Assembly: GCA_009746045.1 (NCBI GenBank) | Contig: RPFO01000176.1 | Coordinates: forward strand, 234,151-298,150 | DNA length: 64,000 bases | Direction of reading: 5' to 3' | Origin: Mesostigma viride | Lineage: Eukaryota; Streptophyta; Mesostigmatophyceae; Mesostigmatales; Mesostigmataceae | The notes under the pieces: model-generated | The model's input: only the letters and a program-made list of their open reading frames with translations | What the model was told of the DNA's origin: nothing | The model's database searches: none | Part shown: in pieces, positions 56,011 to 64,000 of the stretch | Layout of the letters: each line of letters starts with the position of its first letter | Position numbering within the stretch: the stretch's first letter is position 1 | Program-made: the position numbers and the translations under genes

Positions 56011-58270
56011 ACCAAAGCAATTGATCAAATGGCAGCTCTCGATGGCTTGGCCAAAGAGGAATAAAGCCAAACATAGTTTACCGACATTTTAGTTTCTGCC
56101 TACCCATTCAATTTTCCTTGTTGATTAGGGGCATGCACTGCTTTCATGAGCTATTTGCCATAGGGTTCATGAGCTATAGTTACCTTGCGGCGGGCTGAAA
56201 CGGGGCCGATCTGCCGCCTGTAGCGTAGCTCTACCTTGAGTCAATCGAGTCAACTACACCATGTCGGGTGCTTGTGCTACATAGGACTAGAGCAGGGAAC
56301 TGGCGCTGCGCCGGTAGTGCCTGCTGTCAGATGTGCCCGCTCTTTTTTGGTACTCGTATGAGTGCCAAAGAGGAGGACGCGGCCCCTTGATGCCATGTGA
56401 TCTGTTATGCATGCGCAGACTTACTTCGAATGGTGCAGTGAACATAGGGAATCCTTTTTGCTCGCGACTTTGCTCGCGACTTTGCTCGCGACTTTCCAAC
56501 GTGCGGAATAGTGGGCTGGACGCTATGGCAGCTGCGCCCAGAGTAAGTCAACGCTGCCGGCCTCCCCAGTCATGGGATACTGATCGCATTTGGTTCGATC
56601 CACAGACTGATATCTCGCGGTGATCCCTTTTCAAAACATTGGTGCTGTTTTTCTGTGCGGGTCCATGGGTATTCTCCCCTTGCGACGGGGCACGCCCGAG
56701 ACTGACTTTGATTTTCGGAAGTGGAGGATGAGGAACTGGTGAGCTCTACTCATTTAATCTATGACGAACCTGCTGAGCTGAGAATGGAACGCCGTAAAGC
56801 ACAAAAGGAAAAAATAAAGAAACATTTTATGTTTGTGCTGGCACCCGTACCCAAGCCGCCCATGTAGGGGTTGGCTGGGCAGGTGGCTGCTATTAAAGGA
56901 CTTCCATTCTAGGGAAGCAGGCTGTTTCTTTCGCCTATATATTATGAGGAGAGGTGTCTTAGTATGGCGTAGAAGGGGCGCGCTGGCGGCGAGGCAAAGG
57001 CGCAATGGCACAGCGCCGGTGCCCCCGTACCCTCAAGGAACTCCGACAAGCTGAGAGCAGCCTCCAACAAGCTGAGATGAAGGGAGGAGTGGCGATTCTG
57101 TCATTTGGCGTGGATTTGAGGGGACAAGGCCCCAGCATAGGGTCCGGGTTTTTCTGTATACCGTAGTGGTCAAGATCACTTTGCGACGAACTACTTTGCG
57201 ACGAACTACTTTGCGACCCAAAAACAAGGTGAAATTTATAGTTTGCGACCCAAAATGAAGGCAAAGTTTTAGGTTTGCGAGCCCGTCGCCTTGTTTATGG
57301 TCAGTGGCTGGTACCCAGCTTAATGAATAGGTACCCGCCTACCAAAGTGTTTTGATTCATCAAGCACTGATTAGTTATAATATAGGGCCGGGCATGGCCC
57401 TGAGTGGCCCGGTGCGGCCATGGAAGGTGAGCCCATGTACTTCATCATGACCTGTCTACTTGGGGACGTGCGGCACGGCGCAGGCGCGACGCGGTAACAT
57501 TTGAACTTTGTGACCCAAAATGAAGCCCATGAAAAGCAGTTTGCGAGGCTGATTCGCAAAGTAGTTCGTCGCAAAGTGATCTTGACCACTACGGTAGATT
57601 CTACTCTAGACTCTATTCCATATAAAATCGTCTTTTTATACTGCAAAGCTCGACTTGGCTGCGGCGATTAAAGGTGCTCATGTTACCATTGCGATGGCGA
57701 GCATTCGGACACTGGGAGGTCAGAGCCATCGTCATCATCACAATGGGGGTTGGAGCTACATAGGGGCAGTGGCTCTGCTCCCGGGGAATCCCAGCCAGGG
57801 GCGTTTGCTGGTGGGGCTGGTGATGGCGGTTGGGTGAGCTGTAGATGTACCCAGATGACAAAAAGTCCTAAATTGGCAGCCCTGGGATGCCCCCCTTTAA
57901 TCAGGGGAAAGAATGTGGCTCCGCCCTGCGTCCGCCAGGGAACCGTAGCGGCCACATGGGGTCGGAAGTGGCGGCATCATCACGCCAAAGCAGGCCCGAC
58001 ATTCCAAGTGGTTGTGTTCCTACCGCCAGGCCTAGCGGGGCTGGTAACGGCCTGGGTGGCCAGGGATGGAGATGTGGGACAAGCTTGGACCAAGGGGGCA
58101 TCTGCTGGGCCCCAGCGTGGCGAAATGGCTAAAGTTGACAATTACTTGTACAGCGATTATGATGGTGTTGGTAGGCTCTACTATGAAGCCTGCATACACT
58201 CATTATAGTAAAATTGTTTCTCAGGAAGGCATTCCAAGGGACCTTAGCTTCAGCCACCTATTTTCATGAG
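56011..58270 (-). repeat. Diverged family E copy with nested inserts
   Basis: Blocks at 56300-56560 and 57850-58200 follow the inverted E order (GTATGGCGGCTGCGC-like, CGTCCGCCAGGGAACCGTAG, GTTGACAATTACTTGTACAG). Family G (56735-56950) and a MITE (57161-57594) are inserted. A triple GCTCGCGACTTT tandem lies at 56459-56496. Confidence 0.55.
57161..57594. mobile_element. Tc1/mariner-type MITE, 434 bp, TSD TA
   Basis: Perfect inverted ends of 41 bp begin CCGTAGTGGTCAAGATCAC and are flanked by TA at 57159-57160 and 57595-57596. The arm includes a 15-bp unit (ACTACTTTGCGACGA) repeated on the left side only. The interior has no transposase frame. Confidence 0.9.
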
Positions 58271-58420
58271 CTGTATGGTATTATCATTCTGCGGCGGGCT
58301 CAAAGGGGAGGGCAGCCGGCCTACAATATTTAAGTTATGACTTAGAGCTGGCGGCTGTCCCAGCCGCCTGCGGCGGTCTGTCTCGTACCATTATACTAAG
58401 AAATATGAAACATTTTTAAA
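58271..58420 (-). repeat. Family D fragment
   Basis: GTCCCAGCCGCCTGCGGCGG and neighbouring sequence match the D block in reverse. Confidence 0.5.
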
Positions 58421-59590
58421 CACAAATCTAAGTGGCAATGCACTTTCAGGCAGCTCCCATTGGCACAGATAATGTGAGCATAGCTCAACATCTGCATTCT
58501 TGCTTTTATTTCTCCTGTTGGGAATTGCTGGTGAATTAAATCTTAAACCAAATAGATTGAACCATTGGCATATCTCTGACTGCATTCTTTTCTGTCTGCC
58601 TGACTTTAAAGAATTTCATCGTGATGTTTGTCAAAGCATCTGGAGAAGCTGGGTCCATCGTTGTCGAGAACTTTGTATTATTGCTACTAAGACTGTACCC
58701 CACTCTGTGCTCCCCAAAGATTTGATACTCTGAGGGCAATATGGTAGCAACTATGAAAGTGTTAGACCATATGCACCATATACATGAAAGCGTGAGACCA
58801 GTAAACATACTCTCTCGTATAGCAGTTTGCCTGCGATTGTGGCAGTTATGTATCTACATAGTGCGCAGCCATCACTGGAATATCCAGAAGAAATGATCAA
58901 GGTTGCACAAACTAGATTTGGTAGCACCATCATCAGTAGCTCTTGGCTGCAGGGGGTACTGAGCATGCTTAAGCAAAGTGACACACCAAAACTGGGTATG
59001 CACCCACCATTGACATGTGAGTTCAGGCCATTGAAACATGTTACTCTTTGGCAACGCCCAGAAGGGCGTGCAAGCAACTCGCTGCGATGTTTTGTGTGTA
59101 GCTTAAAGGATACCCGGTTCCGGTTGCTTAGAAGTAATGTCTCTGGCTGTCCAGTCATGTATGGGAGCAATCAGAGAATATGTGCCCTCGTCAACTGGTG
59201 CAACGAATGCGTTCTTGTATGTAGCCACCATGTCATGTAGCAACACGTCACGTAGCACTGCTGGTACGTGCGTGGATCCAAACGCTCAACCAGCAAGCAT
59301 GGTAGGGAGGACAGTCTGCTGCCCCGACAAGCCAGTGGCAGCGTGCCACAAGGCATTACTGCTCCATGGGATGCAGTTGCTGATGACGACTTTGCTACCT
59401 TGTCATGATGATTGTCCGCCAATTTGGAAATAGCTGGCTGTATGCTTCAACTTTAACTAGAAAGTAAGGAAATACGTTCGAGCATCACCGGTGTGCTGAC
59501 ATGCTGGTAGTTGCACGCAGCCAGAAGAAATGATGCACAGGGCATTTGTTGCACTATCTGGTTTGACGTAGAATCTTTCGGTGCTTGTAT
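58421..59590. other. Unrecognised; frames on both strands
   Basis: A 137-codon plus frame (58827-59240) and a 139-codon minus frame (58751-59170) overlap. Neither shows a known motif, and only one can be meaningful. This sequence is not one of the repeat families seen in the window, so it may be unique intron or an old gene relic. Confidence 0.4.
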
Positions 59591-59734
59591 GTTTACAACT
59601 AGGAGGTCGCTACAAACCCTGCATGTGTTTACAAATAGGAGGTCGCTACAAACCCTGCGTGTGTTTACAACTAGGAGGTCGCTACAAACCCTGCATGTGT
59701 TTACAACTAGGAGGTCGCTACAAAACCTGCATGT
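59591..59734 (+). repeat. Four 36-bp tandem repeats
   Basis: Units start at 59591, 59627, 59663 and 59699, each reading GTTTACAACTAGGAGGTCGC with small changes. The period is a multiple of three, so two frames stay open across the array (12-residue periods). It ends about 40 bp before the LRR exon at 59773. Confidence 0.95.
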
Positions 59735-59772
59735 GTATACTTGCGATTTGCATACTGGCCCTCGTCGCACAG

Positions 59773-59844
59773 GTTACTAAACGATAACAACCTGCGTGGC
59801 ACTATTCCATCAGAGCTGGGATCGCTGCAAACACTTAAAGCTAT
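59773..59844 (+). CDS. LRR exon 10 (diverged type)
   Basis: A 72-base exon follows GTCGCACAG and precedes the donor GTAAGT. It reads NDNNLRGTIPSELGSLQTLK in the shared phase, the closest in the window to the plant LRR consensus. The downstream intron is not the duplicated class. It is the last LRR unit seen. Confidence 0.8.
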
Positions 59845-60450
59845 GTAAGTTGTCTTCGTCAGCATGGCATCTGCTGCAGTGCTAACTCTTTGTTGTACCT
59901 GCCGCTACCATCGTTTGCTGCATGCACTTGCCTGCAATGTCTCCATTGCACAGGCAGATTGGCTGTTATTCTAGGCGACATGAGCCATCATGTGGCAGCA
60001 GGCAACATACAACATGGCAATGAAATAGCCCCATACTGAAACTGCGGCTGCCAGCCTAACGCCGCACATACCATAGGCATTATGCCCACTCTTAATACTC
60101 TGCATGGTGGGAGACACAAGCCACGAGGCACGAGCGGACAGCACAGACGGCGGAGCTCAGAATTTTTATGTCTGGGCCCCAAATTCTGTCAAACGACTAC
60201 TTAACATCCGCTGCGTCTTTTTCCAAGACATCCGCTTGTGCGATTGTGTAATCAACCAGGGCTATAACGCAGCATTGAGAAAGTTACAACGCTCGGACCA
60301 TGCCACCGAACCAGACCTGAAAAGAAGTTTGGGAAAGGAGCTTTCCGGATCCGAACCCAATCAGCTCGCTCTAGCCCCGGCTATTCTTCCTGGATTGCCT
60401 GACCCCATCGCTCATCGCCTGACCCCAAGAAATACAGGGGACTGATGACT
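59845..60450. other. Nothing recognised
   Basis: A 113-codon plus frame at 60104-60445 has no known motif or splice context. Confidence 0.4.
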
Positions 60451-60730
60451 GCCCTTTGACACAACTAGTTCCGAGCCCGCTAGGTCTTGCCATGCAAAGT
60501 GCTTTTGTCACAGAATACGGCCACTAACAAGTGGCGGCCTTCATTTCACTAATGCGTGACGCAGGATTTTCAGTGATGTCGTACATTCCATACTGGAGCC
60601 TAAAACTGGTGGCGCACGGCCTGACCAAGGGCAGCCGGCCCACAGTTTCCCATATTGAATTTATGACTTGTCCAACGACTGTCATCCACGCGGCCGGCGG
60701 GTCTTATAGCAGGCGGCTAGCTGTCGGAAT
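60451..60730 (-). repeat. Family D repeat (inverted)
   Basis: It matches 37200-37460 in the same orientation (GCACGGCCTGACCAAGGGCA, CATTCCATACTGGAGCC). Confidence 0.7.
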
Positions 60731-62102
60731 TTCTGCCTGATCGCTAGCTTACGGCCTAATATTTTGTATACGCTGACGGTAATTTCATTAGAGCTGCGTC
60801 GCTATTAGCAGCGCCCGCCAGAAGCGCCTAGGAATATGGCCGGGGTGAATTCTGGTATGGGCACGGACCACTTGTGTGACGGAGTCTATCCAGTATCGTT
60901 TGCTGCTGACAGCCGGCGCACTGTTTTGGGACGGACTGTGTGTTTACAAAAGTTCGGACACGAGTGCCTTTGTTATTTTTATCTACGCTTCCCAAAGGAT
61001 AGCTGTGATGCGCCGCATGGGTACTTTGACATTTTACCATGCGTGCCACTGTGGCATTGAGTCCTGGCGTCGCGCTGCGCCGGATCCTTTTGTTATTTCT
61101 TACACTTAAGTTGAGCCGAGCAGCGTGGGTCGGGCCACTAGAAGAAGTCAGACTTACATGGTAGAGTATAGTGGCGCCAGCGCTGCAACCTTGGTCCTTA
61201 AGCTTGTGCATGCATGCTGTGCATGTGCCCTATGCATCGGATGCTCAGCAGTGCGCCGCCACGCATCTAATGGCGGATATTTCACGTGTCGTGACTTGTG
61301 CTTTGTGTGCAACGTAGCATATAGCTGTGGCCTTTTGCTCCTTGCGTTCTAAGCCTTGATATTGCTATGGCAGCTGGCCTCCTTTATAGCCGCAGCCAAG
61401 ATATTATTCCTTAATATACAAGCAGATTGCCTCAACGTATTCGCCTGAATTTGCTTATTATCGTCATGGTCTTTAAGATCGTAGCGTTGCTCCAATAGCC
61501 TGAATTTTCTATTCCTGGCTAGGATGGATAGCTGAGTATCAAACTATTCGACACTAGCCCAGCAACCTGCAGAGGTCTCTTGCTTACCACTGAACTAACT
61601 ATTTTCAAAGAGACCTGTTTCTATCGTAGGCACAGGCTGTTGCATTTTCAGTATGGCAAGCATTATCACAGCTACTAAGGTTGAGCAGAACTTACATGAA
61701 GAAAATTTCGAAGTATCAGATTTTGCAGCTGTAAATGGGGACACTTCTGTCTTAATCAGCAACTAGGAAGCAGCCCTTTTCCTGACACAGAATAAAGGGT
61801 ATCCCTTAGACAGCACTGTTTACACATCGAGAACTGATACTTACGTAAATCACTAAGCGTTGCAGGGAAGACAGGTGAACAAGCGAAAGATGGAGTTCCA
61901 ACTACCCAAGGGTGCTGAACGTAGATGAGCCTTGCATGGAAAGATTCTTGCACACATCTGCTAGTGAAAACCCAGTACCACTTTTTTCATTTTGCTAAAT
62001 GTGCATGAGTTGTTTGCATACTGACGATGATGCATTCATCTCTCGGCACCACCTCCTTCTCTGTTTGTCAAAACGCCTGCGTTGCCTGCCTTGCTGCTGC
62101 AG
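60731..62102. other. Unassigned intron-like sequence
   Basis: No repeat family or convincing frame was recognised. The last 20 bases (CTGCCTTGCTGCTGCAG) form a strong acceptor for the next exon. Confidence 0.4.
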
Positions 62103-62209
62103 CGATGTGTCCTTTAACCCTCAGATTTGTGGACCAAACCCACCTGTCCCGGAGTCTGATCCACAGCCGCCAACCGTGACCAGACTCGCCACACTTGAGG
62201 TTTGCCCTG
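62103..62209 (+). CDS. Candidate LRR C-terminal cap exon
   Basis: After a pyrimidine-rich acceptor and in the same incoming phase as the LRR exons, the frame reads DVSFNPQICGPNPPVPESD and continues proline-rich to a GTATGT donor at 62210. N-P-x-(I/L)-C-G is the hallmark of the cap that closes plant-type LRR domains (usually NPGLCG), and the Asn aligns with the LRR core Asn. A linker rich in Pro follows such caps in many receptor-like proteins. Alternatively, it is a chance frame: it lies inside a 104-codon open frame (61999-62313) with many Cys. The exon end is less sure than the start. Confidence 0.5.
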
Positions 62210-62335
62210 GTATGTTCATGAGCTGCATCGCGCGATGTTGCATGACCCTAAAAGGCCACTCACTTTGTGGCAGGTCACTGCGAGCTGGTCTCCGACATGC
62301 GCAAGTTTTCTGACGCCAATGCCACGAAAAGAAGA

Positions 62336-63539
62336 TCGGTGTTCTCTGAATGTTTTTTAATTTACCTATCCGGGAAAGAAATGGCCGGTATGCCTTGGCC
62401 TGCAATGTTGACGTGAAATGTTTGACTAATCCGATACGTACCAAGGGTATCAAGCTCGCCTAATTCTCTTTATAGGACCCCGGGTTGTTTATAGGGCTCA
62501 GCGGCTGAGTCGTCCGAAAAATTAAAGATACACTTCGTTCTACTTGCTTACAAGGATTCGTAATTGTCTTGTTACCATTGCACCAGCTGTGATGCTCGGG
62601 ACCCGTAGGGTTGGCTGATTGCCTGATGAATCTTAGACTGAGTGTTTGTAATAAGCTGTATATAATTATTATGTACCGTAGTGGCTTTAATCAAAATGCG
62701 AATAATTATTTTTTCGAGGTTTTTTTGCATGGATTTGACACTTTACGGGGACAGTTCAGCCCGGGTTAGGTAAATTTCGAGCCCGGGAGCTTGTTTATAA
62801 CCAGTGGCATACTGGCAGTTGTCAGGGCGCCTAGTTCAGTGTCTGACTTGCCGGATTCTGACCTATCAAGTACATTAATTAATAATTACCCACCAAGCGC
62901 AGTTCCTATCTGACAATTAAGTGAGTACCAGTATGACATAAGGCCCTAACTAATCAGTACTAATAGGGCCCCTAATCAGTGCTAACAGGGCCCTAATCAG
63001 TGCTATCTCAATCTGGCACGACGCGGCGCGGCGAGCGCGGCGCTCCACTTTTACCTAGCTGCGCCGCGGCCTGCAGCCAGAAACAGGTGTAGTGCATACC
63101 GGTTTTCATACTCTACGGGGTAAATTGAAGTATTATTTTAGCACTTTTCCGGGGGGCATTCGAAAAGAATTATTCGCAACTTGATTAAAGCCACTACGGT
63201 AGTGGACTTGGACCGCGACCCAAGGGGTCGATGGGCCAGATTTGTGGTTGTTTGTTAAGGACCTTGTGTACGATTACCGGTACGGCTAGCATGCTATCCT
63301 GGGGGTGTCTGGCCAAGCTAATTTTAGTGGCGTTTTCAGACTGTTCAGGCCAGCTTGTGACGCATGCCGGTGTTCATTAAATTAGGATTATGTCAGCTTG
63401 TGTGTTGGCGGACCGTGCGTTAAGCAAGCTAGGCAGGCCATAATTTACATGTTTCTCCCCCTCCCTCCTGCTATTGTGGCAGGGCTTCACGTATTGTTTC
63501 AATCGAATGCTGGTCTTCTTGGGAGCTTAGTGATCTTAA
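62336..63539 (+). mobile_element. Family A element, copy 5 (diverged, with nested MITE)
   Basis: It begins TCGGTGTTCTCTGAATG and ends GTGATCTTAA. It follows the A consensus at lower identity and lacks part of the interior. A TA-flanked MITE occupies 62676-63199. Confidence 0.75.
62676..63199. mobile_element. Tc1/mariner-type MITE, 524 bp, TSD TA
   Basis: Inverted ends of about 40 bp with a few mismatches begin CCGTAGTGGCTTTAATCAA and end in its complement, flanked by TA at 62674-62675 and 63200-63201. It shares CCGTAGTGG with the element at 57161. A short tandem (CTAATCAGTGCTAACAGGGC type) lies at 62950-63003. Confidence 0.85.
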
Positions 63540-64000
63540 CCTGTGTTTTATCTCAGTACATACTTGCGGGGAAGGTGCATCGTCCGTATGCGTACTAGCA
63601 GTTTATCATATTTCAAGCTCTGCTGCATCAATGCATGGCTCTGTTGTTGCTTTGGTGATTATCTGCTCGTAAGGCCCATAGCATCGTCCTATGGGAGAGC
63701 AGCGGACAGGACGGTTGGCATGGGGGTGGGAGCATGAGGCAAGCGCGCGCGGTGGGAAGCAGCGGCCATGGTGGGTGGGAGCGTGGTGGGGATTTGCGTT
63801 CGAGAGTCATGACTGCCCTTCCAGGATCAAGCTTTCCAAAATATTGCTGCATTAGAGAAGTCAAAGATCTCGAAACCTTGTCTGGAATTGTTCGACAAAC
63901 GCGCTCAGTTTTAGCAGGCCATGCTTCGAAACGTTATTGTATCCATCTTTCCACGTGTGCGGTGTACGTGTCTGTTATTGCATGCAGTTTGTTACAGACA
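63540..64000. other. Nothing recognised
   Basis: Short overlapping frames only; no repeat family or exon was recognised up to the window end. Confidence 0.4.

Noticed and set aside
58751..59240. Overlapping 137- and 139-codon frames as a gene
   Set aside because: Frames of similar length on both strands, no motif and no conserved counterpart in the window.

Overview
The window looks like nuclear DNA of a eukaryote, most plausibly a green alga (chlorophyte) or a relative with a large, repeat-rich genome. The sequence shows ten exons of 71-75 bases, each bounded by spliceosomal AG and GT signals and each encoding one plant-type leucine-rich repeat (N-x-L-S-G-T-I-P-x-E-L-G-S-L). It also shows tyrosine-recombinase (DIRS-like) retroelements, a trace of a LINE and many MITE-like elements. 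No operon, bacterial gene, CRISPR array or rRNA is visible. The lineage is inferred from exon style and transposon content only; I did not recognise a species.

The unifying feature is a possible giant plus-strand gene. LRR exons lie at 6362, 8565, 17281, 18443, 26807, 34413, 43333, 45584 (frameshifted), 51803 and 59773. A candidate LRR C-terminal cap exon lies at 62103-62209. All share the same symmetric phase, with the first base completing a split codon and the last two bases opening the next. One exon can therefore be duplicated, lost or skipped without breaking the frame. The 1-9 kb spaces between exons are related to one another: the sequence downstream of most exons is a recognisable copy of the same intron, so the array grew by duplicating exon plus intron. 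Whether it is one expressed gene, several genes or a decaying array cannot be settled from sequence alone.

Almost everything else is nested repeats, labelled here A to J. Family A (about 1.58 kb; 549, 10614, 12198, 40343, 62336, plus subfamily copies at 3709 and 5091) occurs twice as a full copy joined exactly head-to-tail to an internally deleted copy. Family B (about 575 bp) has short imperfect inverted ends and is split at 29151-31691 by a DIRS-like element. Family E (about 1.55 kb) carries, in several copies, a long (GGGT)n or (GGCT)n array at one fixed internal site. Families D, F, G, H, I and J are shorter dispersed repeats.

Several elements can be delimited to the base by terminal repeats and target-site duplications: a 473-bp MITE with telomere-like ends (836-1308), a 208-bp near-perfect palindrome (10323-10530), a solo LTR (21651-22337), a hAT-type MITE (36429-37187) and two TA-flanked Tc1/mariner-type MITEs (57161-57594 and 62676-63199). 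DIRS-like copies lie at 13000-14060, 14735-15290, 19290-19770, 29151-31691, 37895-39985 and 52370-55637; all are broken. No intact conventional gene is evident apart from the LRR exons. Several stretches (14061-14730, 15291-17280, 24502-25370, 46256-47840, 58421-59590, 60731-62102) hold nothing I recognise.
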